NCBI RefSeq assembly: GCF_963974425.1
Contig: NZ_CAXBCK010000009.1
Span: forward strand, 19,859 to 83,858
Source: Marixanthomonas sp963974425
GTDB lineage: Bacteria > Bacteroidota > Bacteroidia > Flavobacteriales > Flavobacteriaceae
DNA length: 64,000 nucleotides
Direction of reading: 5' to 3'
This document shows, piece by piece, positions 54,336 to 63,842 of this stretch. The notes below the pieces were generated by a model that saw only the letters and a list, made by a program, of their open reading frames with translations, was not told where the DNA came from and did not search any database. The translations under genes and the position numbers were made by a program. The stretch's first letter is position 1, and the number at the start of each line of letters is the position of its first letter.

Positions 54336-55409
54336 TTAAGCCCAAATATTAGCAGTTCCTGCGTTATAGACATTTACTTTACATTGAAACTTATGTTCTA
54401 TACTTTTTATGTGTTCTAGTCCGCCTTTTGAATATACTCCAATATAAACACTAAATAATTTGTCCCCAGACTGAGCTCCCCTTTTTGCAGCCTTATTTAT
54501 CGCATCAATAATATGTTCATCGTATTCTCCAAAACCAAAACCAAATGTGATGAGCGATCCCGTTATTTTACATAAATTTTCATAACAGAAATTTAAATAG
54601 CGATTATGATAAATATGTTTAAGTTTTTCTTTTCCATCACCAGCAGTTACAAAGATTGGGTAGTCTTTATTATCCATTCGCTCTTTGATGTTTGTAAGTA
54701 AATATTTGCGCTCCCGGTACACTTCTTTTTCAATTTCCGTCCCAGTATCGAAAATGGGTAATGTACCATGTACGTGAAATACACTTTGTTCATCCTTGTA
54801 CTTACCCCAATATAATTCATCAAACTCAGGCTCTTCTCCTTTGCGAGTTTCTGAAGGGTTTAATAATTCTTTGCCAAAGCCATCAATCGCTGTTTTTGAT
54901 TCATTACGCATAAGCACCCAGTACAACAGTAAATCGTAATTTGTTGAAAATACTTTTTCACCATTGTCTAAATATGCATTCAAAAACGTGAAACAAGATT
55001 CACTTTTATCTTCAGACATTTCAAAAACATGCTCTGGATGCAAAGAGCTAACTGCGTCTATTAAGCTTTTTTGAAGTAATGCATTTGCATCTATCAGTTG
55101 TGAAACCAATTTTTCATTTCCTCCTAGTGCTTTTGCAATTTCAATAAAGTTATCAAGTTGCCGCATGATTTGCTCGAAGTTTTTGGTATTGATTACCCCA
55201 AACAACTTTGATAATACCGGATCTTTCAATTCTTCTATAAAGTTGTACAGTGCATTATAAGAAAATATTCCTGAGTCATAAGCCATGCTAAAACCATTTC
55301 CTAATAATAAATGTTTCTGACGTTTCTTATTCTTTAAATCCTTAATTACATCTTCGTAAGACCTTAATTGATTAAATTCTAAATTTTCGATTACACTTTT
55401 CTTAGCCAT
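54336..55409 (-). CDS. DUF4917 family protein, SIR2-like appearance
   Basis: Starting at ATG 55409 (MAKKSVIENLEF) it is 357 residues. It has HLLLGNGFSMAYDSG near residue 35 and GSLITFGFGFGEYDEHIIDA near the C-terminus. These recall the nucleotide-binding glycine loop and the conserved G-D-H segment of SIR2-like defence proteins, which degrade NAD+; this is a by-eye resemblance. Family members have no assigned role that I know. It starts at the hsdS stop with a small overlap. Confidence 0.78.
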   Translation of the reverse strand: MAKKSVIENLEFNQLRSYEDVIKDLKNKKRQKHLLLGNGFSMAYDSGIFSYNALYNFIEELKDPVLSKLFGVINTKNFEQIMRQLDNFIEIAKALGGNEKLVSQLIDANALLQKSLIDAVSSLHPEHVFEMSEDKSESCFTFLNAYLDNGEKVFSTNYDLLLYWVLMRNESKTAIDGFGKELLNPSETRKGEEPEFDELYWGKYKDEQSVFHVHGTLPIFDTGTEIEKEVYRERKYLLTNIKERMDNKDYPIFVTAGDGKEKLKHIYHNRYLNFCYENLCKITGSLITFGFGFGEYDEHIIDAINKAAKRGAQSGDKLFSVYIGVYSKGGLEHIKSIEHKFQCKVNVYNAGTANIWA

Positions 55410-55411
55410 AA

Positions 55412-56734
55412 TTAACACACCTTTATCTTACCCGTTACCACACTATTAATCAAACTCCCCTTATACTCTTTCAACTTCTCAATCTCTTGCTCCTTTATGC
55501 TAATAGCCGTTTCTATTTTTTGTGAAGCGGTTTCTATATAAAAAGAAATTTGTTTTTGTTCTGAAAGTGGAGGAACGAGGAACTTGGCTTTTCTCATATC
55601 AGAAGTTCCTAAACCTACCCTTGTAATACCATTAGACTCTATTTCAAATTGAACATTAAAGGCTTTGCACTGCAAAGCTCTAAACAAGTATTGTCCATAT
55701 ATATCCTTATTTGGTTTAATAACTGACAAATGATAACCACAAACTACATTAGTAAGTTCTTCAACGATATAAGTTGGAACAGCTATATCACTTGCCGTTT
55801 CCGAATCCTTTGTGATAACAATATCTCCCTTGAACAACCGGAATTTTTTTATTTGGTCTTCCGTTGCAGTAGCAATCATTAAGTCCATGTCATCAGTGAT
55901 ATAGTCATTTTTATATACATCGGTATAGTTACATAAGCGAACTTCCTTTTCAGTTGGCTTACTATGTTTATCAACATTACTTGGAAAGCTATCTGAAATA
56001 TATCTTAAAGCCTTCACCTCCCAATGCTCAGGAATCTCACCAATCCACTCCACACCAGAATCTTTTAAGGTCACATTATCATCTAACCCACGGGTCACTG
56101 CTTTGTGTATGAGTATTTGTTTGCGTTCTTTTAGCAAGTCTATTTGTTGCTCTTTTATGCCAATAGCGGCATCTATTTTGGTGGTTTTATCGTCTAAAAA
56201 TTGGGCTATTTTGGTTTGTTCTAGTAGGGGGGGATAAACAAATTCTGAATTAGCAATATGGTTAAAACTTAATGTTTGTCTTACACCTGCTCCAAGAGTT
56301 TTCATAAAAGCAACATCGAAAATATGCAAGAGCCACTTAAAATAACTTTTGTCTATTTTGATAATATTTTGAATAACAATATAACCTGAACTTACAACTA
56401 CATCTTTATCAGATAATGCTATCCTTAAACTTATAAGGTCATAATTTAAATTTAAAGGATTAATTAAGAACTCTCCTGTTGACAATACTTGATAAGAACT
56501 TTTTGTAGATTCTGGAACTTTGTCATCATCTTTATAAACTACCTTACCAAAACTTATAGAACCACAATTTAATTCAACATTTGTTGTCTTTTTCTTTTCA
56601 TGAAAAATATGTTTAAATCGTTTTAACTTCCAATGGGCTGGAATATCTTCTAACCAACTTATACCAGATTTTTTATAATTCTCGTAGCTTCGATTCCGCT
56701 CAGCTACCTTATCTTTATTTTCTGTTTCTACCAT
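55412..56734 (-). CDS. hsdS: Type I restriction enzyme specificity subunit
   Basis: The 440-residue protein shows two target-recognition domains. Each begins with a conserved segment (SGISWLEDIPAHWKLKRFKH and SGVEWIGEIPEHWEVKALRY) and is followed by a long helical conserved region (LLEQTKIAQFLDDKTTKIDA, PLSEQKQISFYIETASQKIE). Thus it recognises a bipartite DNA sequence. It shares one base with hsdM upstream and is followed at once by the DUF4917 gene. Confidence 0.94.
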   Translation of the reverse strand: MVETENKDKVAERNRSYENYKKSGISWLEDIPAHWKLKRFKHIFHEKKKTTNVELNCGSISFGKVVYKDDDKVPESTKSSYQVLSTGEFLINPLNLNYDLISLRIALSDKDVVVSSGYIVIQNIIKIDKSYFKWLLHIFDVAFMKTLGAGVRQTLSFNHIANSEFVYPPLLEQTKIAQFLDDKTTKIDAAIGIKEQQIDLLKERKQILIHKAVTRGLDDNVTLKDSGVEWIGEIPEHWEVKALRYISDSFPSNVDKHSKPTEKEVRLCNYTDVYKNDYITDDMDLMIATATEDQIKKFRLFKGDIVITKDSETASDIAVPTYIVEELTNVVCGYHLSVIKPNKDIYGQYLFRALQCKAFNVQFEIESNGITRVGLGTSDMRKAKFLVPPLSEQKQISFYIETASQKIETAISIKEQEIEKLKEYKGSLINSVVTGKIKVC

Positions 56735-59103
56735 TATGCTAAGTGTAATATTTCTGCAATTAAACCTTCGCTTTCCTTTTCCAATGCTAGAATATCTTTT
56801 GTAACCTCTTCGATATCGCGTAAAGGCGTATGCTTGTAAAAATATTTGTTAAAGCTAATCTCATACCCTATTTTAGTATTGTCCAGATTTATCCAAGCTT
56901 CGTCAACATGAGGTTTTACTTCTTTTAAAAAGTAGTCATGAATGCTTTCTTTTAGAGGTACATTTTCGGTATCGCGGAGGTCTGTTTCTGTTTCGTAGAT
57001 GATATACTCTCCTTTTTTATCGCTTGGGTAATAACCAAAATCTACTAAACCTTCTTCGCTGCATCCTAAATGAATCAAGAGCTTTTGCAGTTTATCCCCT
57101 TTCAGCTTTTGTTTTTTCTTTATTACCTTTTCGGCATCGGCATCATACCAACTTACGGCTTTGAAAATGGCTTTTTTATCAGCTGCCGAGGCGTCTAAAT
57201 TTTCAGTTTTGATAATTTGGTCTACTTCCTTTTCAAACGCATTAAAATCTGAAAATACAGTATCGCCAAAATGCACTTGTAACTTCTTGGCGAGGGTAAC
57301 GTAATGACTGTGTTTCTTCCAAGTGGCTTTTTTGGTAAGTTTCTTTTTATTGGCAGCCGATAGATTTAAGTCGTTTTGCTCGCACCATTCGAGGATATCT
57401 TCAGCATGTTTATTTAAATTATCATATATGCCTTCACCATAAGTTTTATAAGCATACTGCATCGGTTCTTCTAAGTATTTGTAATAGCGTAAGCTTTCAA
57501 TACGCTCATCAGTAAACTGTGCTTTTAAACGCTCTGGCCGTTCAATGGTAACTTTATAGTATCCAAAATCCTCATTATCGAAAATCTTAGATTCAATTTT
57601 ATTGGTTGTTGAGGTTTTAGAGTCCTCTTCATTGCTTTCTAGGGGTTTCATGTCGGTATAAACCTCCAATATTTTAGCTATATGTTCCGGAGCAAATTCA
57701 CAGTTTTTGTTACCTAGATTCTTTCGCAATTTTCTATATAACTCGCCAGCATCAATAAGCTGTACCTTTCCTTTTCGATTTGGTGCTTTATTATTGCTTA
57801 AAATCCAAACATAGGTGGTAATTCCTGTATTATAAAACAAGTTGTTTGGCATTTGGACAATGGCTTCCAACCAATCATTTTCAATAATATAACGACGGAT
57901 ATTACTTTCTCCCCCACCAGCATCACCTGTAAACAAACTACTACCATTATGTACGGAGGCTATTCTACTTCCGCTAGTACTTTGGGCTAAGGATTTCATC
58001 TTGCTTACCATTTCCATCAAGAAAAGTAACTGTCCATCAGAAGAACGCGGCGTCGCATCTTCCTCTTCTTCGTCCCCCCAATAATCTGATAGCATTACCT
58101 TGAATCTCGGATCAATAACATCGCTCCCATCCTTGATATATTTTTTTTCACTGCTCCAAGATTTTCCATACGGTGGATTGGAAAGCATAAAATCGAATGT
58201 AGTGCCTGCAAATTCATCTGTAGACAAGGTAGAACCCACGCGAATATTTTCGGGGTTGTTGCCCTTAATCATCATATCACTTTTGCATATGGCATAGGTT
58301 TCGTCGTTGATTTCCTTCCCGAAGAGATAGACATCACCCAAAGCCTTGATAACACCTTCTTGGTTCTTGATGAAGTTCTGAGCTTCTGTGAGCATTCCCC
58401 CACTTCCGCAAGCAGGATCATAAATAGTCATTACTGGCGGTAAGTCCTCTTTTATAGGATCGAAAATAATGTGTGTCATTAAATCAATTACCTCACGTGG
58501 TGTAAAGTGCTCTCCAGCTTCTTCGTTATTCTCTTCGTTGAATTTTCTAATTAATTCTTCAAAAACATACCCCATTCCCAAATTGGATAGCGCAGGTAAT
58601 TTTCGTCCATCGGGATCTTCTTTCTCAAAAGGTGTTAAATTAATATCTGGCGAAGTGAATTTTTCCAATACATCTAATAACACATCTTTGGTGGCCATAT
58701 GACGCACTTGACTGCGCAATTTAAACTTATCGATAATCTCTTTTACATTAGCGCTAAACCCATTGAGATAGTCTTCAAAATTGGTAAGTAAAATTTGCTG
58801 ACTATTTGTGGCCGTATTATGCAGTAATTGCAAAGTCCATTTGCTTGTATTATAAAAAACATATCCCGACGCATCTCGAAGTCCATTTTCGTCCCATTCG
58901 GTGAACTTAGCCTCATCACGTTGAAAAGCGAGTTCTTCTAGTACGGCATCTTTAGTAGGCTCCAAAAGTGCATCCAACCTTCGAAGCACTACCATAGGTA
59001 AAATTACATCGCGGTATTTTCCACGCACATATACATCCCTAAGGCAGTCGTCTGCAATTGACCAGATAAAAGAAACTAATTTATTATGAGAAGCTGTATT
59101 CAT
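56734..59103 (-). CDS. hsdM: Type I DNA methyltransferase (adenine-N6) M subunit
   Basis: The N-terminal HsdM region (MNTASHNKLVSFIWSIADDC) leads to SAM-binding motif I (DPACGSGGM at 229-237) and catalytic motif IV (NPPY at 309-312). At 789 residues it is longer than many HsdM proteins (about 500); the C-terminal 280 residues form an additional helical region with KGDKLQKLLIHLG. It methylates adenines at the site read by HsdS. It is the first gene of the leftward operon. Confidence 0.95.
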   Translation of the reverse strand: MNTASHNKLVSFIWSIADDCLRDVYVRGKYRDVILPMVVLRRLDALLEPTKDAVLEELAFQRDEAKFTEWDENGLRDASGYVFYNTSKWTLQLLHNTATNSQQILLTNFEDYLNGFSANVKEIIDKFKLRSQVRHMATKDVLLDVLEKFTSPDINLTPFEKEDPDGRKLPALSNLGMGYVFEELIRKFNEENNEEAGEHFTPREVIDLMTHIIFDPIKEDLPPVMTIYDPACGSGGMLTEAQNFIKNQEGVIKALGDVYLFGKEINDETYAICKSDMMIKGNNPENIRVGSTLSTDEFAGTTFDFMLSNPPYGKSWSSEKKYIKDGSDVIDPRFKVMLSDYWGDEEEEDATPRSSDGQLLFLMEMVSKMKSLAQSTSGSRIASVHNGSSLFTGDAGGGESNIRRYIIENDWLEAIVQMPNNLFYNTGITTYVWILSNNKAPNRKGKVQLIDAGELYRKLRKNLGNKNCEFAPEHIAKILEVYTDMKPLESNEEDSKTSTTNKIESKIFDNEDFGYYKVTIERPERLKAQFTDERIESLRYYKYLEEPMQYAYKTYGEGIYDNLNKHAEDILEWCEQNDLNLSAANKKKLTKKATWKKHSHYVTLAKKLQVHFGDTVFSDFNAFEKEVDQIIKTENLDASAADKKAIFKAVSWYDADAEKVIKKKQKLKGDKLQKLLIHLGCSEEGLVDFGYYPSDKKGEYIIYETETDLRDTENVPLKESIHDYFLKEVKPHVDEAWINLDNTKIGYEISFNKYFYKHTPLRDIEEVTKDILALEKESEGLIAEILHLA

Positions 59104-59554
59104 TATTATTTAATTCTATTTAATTATTGTTTTTAATGGAAGTCAAGTTACCTTTTTTTAGATACTTTCTCCTTTTCAGATGCAAATGAAAAATATATAT
59201 TTTAGAACATGGAAAATCAATATTAAGATCGTATTAATCAAAATAAAAAATAATTTTAAAATATTACTTTATAGTATATTTATATTAATTCCGTTCGTTT
59301 TTAGAAAATCCCAATAAAACATTTTCTGGAAATTTATAAAAATTTTAGCGTGAAATGTTAAATTATAGCTACTTACAAAGTATTTAAAAAATACGACACT
59401 TAAAATTCAAAAAATGTCCAGATTTTCCAATTTTGGTCGAAATTGAGTTTATCATCCTACTTTTTTGGTCCTATTTTTTTGATTATAGTCTTATTTTATA
59501 TTCGATCCGATTAATGAGTAATGTATTTTTATCAAACAAAATTGTTGCAATATT
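59104..59554. other. Intergenic region between hsdM and the glycosyltransferase genes
   Basis: These 450 very AT-rich bases should hold the promoter of the restriction operon, though no clear element could be fixed. Apart from the diverged repeat at 59272-59399, I see no gene. Confidence 0.5.
59272..59399 (+). repeat. Diverged direct repeat, right copy
   Basis: Similar by eye to 42865-42990 in the same orientation, with small gaps. It lies upstream of hsdM at the right edge of the restriction region. Confidence 0.55.
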
Positions 59555-60271
59555 TTAAAGTTTTAATAATCCGTATTTAATTACGCAGTAGATTGCACGA
59601 ACTCCATCTTTCCAATTAATTTTTTTCCCCTCCGCATATGTCCTTCCATAATAAGAAATACCTACTTCATAAATTCTGACATTAGGTACTCTAGAAATTT
59701 TTGCAGTTACTTCTGGCTCAAAACCAAATCTTTCTTCTTTTAAATTTATATTTTGTAATAATAATGTATCAAATATTTTATAGCATGATTCCATATCTGA
59801 CAAATTTAAATTTGTAAAAATATTTGACATGAAAGTAAGAACTTTGTTCCCGATTGAGTGCCAAAAAAATAAAATTCTATGTGGATTACTTCCTTTAAAT
59901 CTAGAGCCATAAACTACGTCTGCAACTCCTTTTATAATGGGATTTAATAATATATTATACTCTTCTGGATCATACTCCAGGTCGGCATCCTGAATTATTG
60001 AATACTCCCCAATGGCTAACCTAATACCACTATGTATAGCAGCACCCTTACCTTTGTTAACCTCATGCGATATTAGTCGAATATTTAGATTCTGGTTATT
60101 GTCAATATAACTTTTAAGAGTATTGTTAGTGTTATCTGAGGATCCGTCATCAATAATAATAATATCTTTTGTTATATTACAAAGAAGCTTTACTCTCTTT
60201 ATTTTATCTAACAATAAGATAATTGTTTTTTCTTCATTATATACAGGTATTATTATAGATAATGTTTTCAT
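59555..60271 (-). CDS. Glycosyltransferase family 2, DPM1-like
   Basis: The 238-residue GT-A fold protein has IIPVYNEEKTI, the DDGSSD nucleotide-binding segment, QDADLEY (DxD) and a VVYGSRF segment, typical of polyprenyl-phosphate mannosyl- or glucosyltransferases. It probably transfers a sugar from a nucleotide donor to undecaprenyl phosphate at the inner membrane. It is 11 bases after another GT2 gene in a leftward locus for surface glycans. Confidence 0.92.
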   Translation of the reverse strand: MKTLSIIIPVYNEEKTIILLLDKIKRVKLLCNITKDIIIIDDGSSDNTNNTLKSYIDNNQNLNIRLISHEVNKGKGAAIHSGIRLAIGEYSIIQDADLEYDPEEYNILLNPIIKGVADVVYGSRFKGSNPHRILFFWHSIGNKVLTFMSNIFTNLNLSDMESCYKIFDTLLLQNINLKEERFGFEPEVTAKISRVPNVRIYEVGISYYGRTYAEGKKINWKDGVRAIYCVIKYGLLKL

Positions 60272-60282
60272 TTATATAATTT

Positions 60283-61020
60283 TTAAAATCTTTTTGATTT
60301 AATGATTTTCCATTTATGCAAACGATACTCAAACGATACTAACATACAACCAATACCATATACTATACTCCTCTTTAAATTGATAGAAGAAGCTTCTTTA
60401 AAGTATTTTGTTGGACAAGTTATCTCTCCAATTTCATATCCATCCATGAATATTTGTGCCAACATTTGATTATCAAAAACAAAATCATTTGAGTTAATGT
60501 CGAAATTGATTTTCTTCAATACTTCAATTGAAAAAGCCCTATATCCGGAATGATATTCTGATAGCTTTTGATTAATGATTAAGTTTTGAGAAAAAGTCAA
60601 GAATCTATTAAAAAAATATTTATATAGAGGCATCCCTCCCTTTAATGCTCCTTTGCCCAAAATTCTTGAACCTAATACTACCGGATAAATATCATTAGCA
60701 ATAATATATGACATTGAATGGATTAACTTAGGTGTATACTGGTAATCTGGGTGTAGCATAATAACTATGTCTGCATTGAGTTCAATTGCTTTATGGTAAC
60801 ATGTTTTTTGATTCGCACCATAACCTAAATTGCTATTATGTCTGAAAACGTTTTTCAACCCATACGATTCAGCTACCTCAATTGTTTTATCTGAACTATA
60901 ATCATCTACAAGAATAATATCATCTACAATATCAAATGGTACTTCGTTTAAAGTATTTACTAAAGTTTTTTCAGCATTATATGCAGGTAATACAACGACT
61001 ATTTTTTTATTATTTATCAT
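60283..61020 (-). CDS. Glycosyltransferase family 2
   Basis: The 245-residue protein has VVVLPAYNAEKTL, VDDYSSDKT, an acidic motif in the form LHPDYQY where many enzymes have DAD, and LGSRILGKG. It belongs to GT2 and likely makes a polyprenyl-linked sugar or extends a glycan. Spacing of 9-11 bases to the flanking genes supports an operon. Confidence 0.9.
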   Translation of the reverse strand: MINNKKIVVVLPAYNAEKTLVNTLNEVPFDIVDDIILVDDYSSDKTIEVAESYGLKNVFRHNSNLGYGANQKTCYHKAIELNADIVIMLHPDYQYTPKLIHSMSYIIANDIYPVVLGSRILGKGALKGGMPLYKYFFNRFLTFSQNLIINQKLSEYHSGYRAFSIEVLKKINFDINSNDFVFDNQMLAQIFMDGYEIGEITCPTKYFKEASSINLKRSIVYGIGCMLVSFEYRLHKWKIIKSKRF

Positions 61021-61029
61021 AAAATGTAA

Positions 61030-62382
61030 TTAAGGTATAGGCCATAATGGCCCATGCAAATGATTTAATGAAGTATTAACATATATGGAAATGCTAACTA
61101 CTAAAACTAAACCATAAATTATGTTTACAGCAATAATTACAGCTCCTATTCTTTTAACAAATGATTTATTTTTCATTAGACTTCCTAATGTTAAGATTAA
61201 TAGGATTATACCAGAAAGCATAAACATGGATTTCATACTTGAAAAATATGGATACCTTAATGTTTGCAGGAAGGGTACTATCATAAATAAAAATGCTAAC
61301 AATATAGGGGTTAATTTAGTGGTAGCCGAATGCCAATTAATTTTTAAATCTAATTTTTTATTACTCTTAACCCATGAGGCTATAACAATTGTAAAAAAAG
61401 TAAACCAAATTAAACCTATTGAGTATGCTATAAACCCCAGGTAGTAAAACCAAGAGGTTTTGGGACTAATGAACCTCCATTCATAATCATAAAATGTTCT
61501 GGCAAATAATTCTGTGAAAAAAGAAGCTGAGGTACTTTGAGAGATAAAAGGATCTTGAAACAAATTAAAAATACGAAAAGTAAAAAACTCAACTTTTTTA
61601 AGTGACCCAGGATACTGATTATCCGCATAATTAAAATAATCTTGATTACTTACTAAGAGATGACCAGTCTGATTGTACTTCCATATTTCCTCTAACAAGG
61701 AACATAAAACTCCCAATAATATAATAGGGATTGCCCAGTAGAGCATTTTTCGGTAAACTTTTTTAATCAATAATAAAAATATCACTGCAGGAAATAAATT
61801 TAGTAATAAACCGTGCTGTTTTGTAAGGCTACCTAAAATAGCAGCTAGAACTAATGCAATGAACCACTGCCATACTATATTTCCTTTTTTTAAGGCATTT
61901 AATGATTTTAAAAACAAATAAAAAGCGAGTACAGAAAAGAACACCAACATATAATCATTTCCAATCATAGCTGCGGTGAATATATCCCTGGGAAGCACAG
62001 CAATAAAAGAAAGGACTATAGCATTTACGATTTTTTGCATTTTGAATAAAAGCAAAATTTGGGACGCTATAATGAGTAAAAGGATTGAAAGCAATGGATT
62101 AATTGCCTGAACCATTTTCCATGAAGTTATTTGACTTGCTCCTAATATTTTTGATATGCTAAAAACAGTAGCTCCAGTATAGTAATACAAAGGGGGCTGA
62201 TAACACTCCCAACACTGAAAAGGAGCTGGACGATCAAAATCTTGTGTATAAATATCTATGACCTCTAAATGGTCATCATATGCATTGTTAGGTGGACTTA
62301 CCCAAAAGACTGTTAACCTCAGAACACTCCCAAGGATAATTAATCCAATAACTAAGTATTTATATGATTTTTCTTTTGACAT
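61030..62382 (-). CDS. GT39-like integral membrane glycosyltransferase
   Basis: The 450-residue protein has about ten membrane helices. The first extracytoplasmic loop has acidic residues (NNAYDDHLEVIDIY) and CYQPPLYYYTG, as expected of GT39/ArnT-type enzymes that use lipid-linked sugars. It probably modifies a glycan or lipid on the periplasmic face with the sugars made by the two GT2 enzymes. Its start overlaps the upstream gene by 23 bases. Confidence 0.82.
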   Translation of the reverse strand: MSKEKSYKYLVIGLIILGSVLRLTVFWVSPPNNAYDDHLEVIDIYTQDFDRPAPFQCWECYQPPLYYYTGATVFSISKILGASQITSWKMVQAINPLLSILLLIIASQILLLFKMQKIVNAIVLSFIAVLPRDIFTAAMIGNDYMLVFFSVLAFYLFLKSLNALKKGNIVWQWFIALVLAAILGSLTKQHGLLLNLFPAVIFLLLIKKVYRKMLYWAIPIILLGVLCSLLEEIWKYNQTGHLLVSNQDYFNYADNQYPGSLKKVEFFTFRIFNLFQDPFISQSTSASFFTELFARTFYDYEWRFISPKTSWFYYLGFIAYSIGLIWFTFFTIVIASWVKSNKKLDLKINWHSATTKLTPILLAFLFMIVPFLQTLRYPYFSSMKSMFMLSGIILLILTLGSLMKNKSFVKRIGAVIIAVNIIYGLVLVVSISIYVNTSLNHLHGPLWPIP

Positions 62383-63841
62383 ATTTAATTAACTTAAAAG
62401 CACCTATGATTCCAGAAAACAGTAACAAAACAGAAAAAACTCTACTAAATACTGATATTTTCCAATGGAAAACTCGAGCCCACCAAAAATTAATTGAGTT
62501 TTTTTCTATAGAGGAATTTATCACTTCCTCATTGGAAGCTGTTCTAATCTCTTTTTTCCAAGGTGAGTTAGGTTGATAATTATTCAATCGATCAAAGTTT
62601 TTAGGCAAAATAATTGCTAATTGTTTTGCCTGTACAAAATGTGGCTCCTTATTTATACCTGAAAGATATTTCATATCAGAAAGGCCATTATAAGTTATAA
62701 AGTCTTTTAATACATCTCTTTTATAATTAACTGAAATTAACTCTACCTGCAAAATGAGCGCAATAATCATTGCAATGAAAACCCATTTTTTTGGCTTTAA
62801 ATATATGATTGGCAAATAAAGAAAAGGAATGATAGGTAGAATATAACGAGGACCATATGACCATATACTACCATGCCAAGCAAAATTCATAGAAAAAGCA
62901 CCAAGATAAGCTGCAATAATCAAAAAAACAGAAAATGACATAATTCTATGCTTTTTCCAAAATGTTTTCACCCCAAACAAAGCAATCAATATAGTTGTAG
63001 AGAAGAAAACAAGTCCTTTTCCTGGAGAAAATAAAAATCCTAATATAGCAATTGGGATTCTAGATATTGACCAAAAATCAAATTTATCCCCATTTGCTAA
63101 AGACCATGCTAGTGAGTAACCAGATTCTAATGGATTCCCGAATCTGTAGTAATTGTAATACAAAACAAAACCAACACCAATTGTAAGACTTAATAAAAGC
63201 TTGACCCTTGATTTATTATCTTTTTGAAGCAGCAAAATAGCTGGAACTGCCAAAATTGTTGTAGTTCTGAAAAACAATCCTAACGCTAACATCAAACCCG
63301 ATAGTAGTCCTTTATTTTTAGTATTATTTCTAAGAGCATAAAATACACTCATTAAAATAAAGAACATCTCAAAGTGATGTTCATATGTACTTTGTGCAAA
63401 AACAAAAGAATATGATGTTAGCCCAAAAAATGCACTTAATAAATAAGCTTGCTTTTTAGAGACTCCCAAAAGTAACGCAATCTTAAATAACAGAAAAGCA
63501 CAGAGGGCATGGATGAAGTAATTGATAAAAGATACGCAAAATGCTGAGAAATAATAGGCACTAACTTCATTTGAACAAAAAAGGTTGGAGATGTAATATA
63601 TTGGTATAAAAACTACAGTTTGCCCAGGGTTATAAACCATATACCTCTGTCCACTCTCATTTATCGCAATATTTCCATGCATATCTTCACCTACATCCTC
63701 TGGTAGTCCAAACTCTCCATCCTCAAGTATTATCCGAGTTTGGGTTAACCGAAGATGTGTATCTGGATTTTCTATCTGACCTGATGAGAAAAGAATACTT
63801 AAAATGAATCCAAAGAGTATAAAAATATAGAACGGTCGCAT
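62360..63841 (-). CDS. GT39-like multi-spanning membrane protein
   Basis: The 493-residue protein has about ten to eleven membrane helices, an early periplasmic loop (QIENPDTHLRLTQTR) with an acidic residue, and a large soluble segment toward the C-terminus (ILPKNFDRLNNYQPN). It resembles glycosyltransferases of the dolichyl-phosphate-mannose type without a confident family. It is separated by only one base from the partial gene upstream, so it belongs to the same operon. Confidence 0.75.
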   Translation of the reverse strand: MRPFYIFILFGFILSILFSSGQIENPDTHLRLTQTRIILEDGEFGLPEDVGEDMHGNIAINESGQRYMVYNPGQTVVFIPIYYISNLFCSNEVSAYYFSAFCVSFINYFIHALCAFLLFKIALLLGVSKKQAYLLSAFFGLTSYSFVFAQSTYEHHFEMFFILMSVFYALRNNTKNKGLLSGLMLALGLFFRTTTILAVPAILLLQKDNKSRVKLLLSLTIGVGFVLYYNYYRFGNPLESGYSLAWSLANGDKFDFWSISRIPIAILGFLFSPGKGLVFFSTTILIALFGVKTFWKKHRIMSFSVFLIIAAYLGAFSMNFAWHGSIWSYGPRYILPIIPFLYLPIIYLKPKKWVFIAMIIALILQVELISVNYKRDVLKDFITYNGLSDMKYLSGINKEPHFVQAKQLAIILPKNFDRLNNYQPNSPWKKEIRTASNEEVINSSIEKNSINFWWARVFHWKISVFSRVFSVLLLFSGIIGAFKLIKYVKRKII

Positions 63842-63842
63842 A

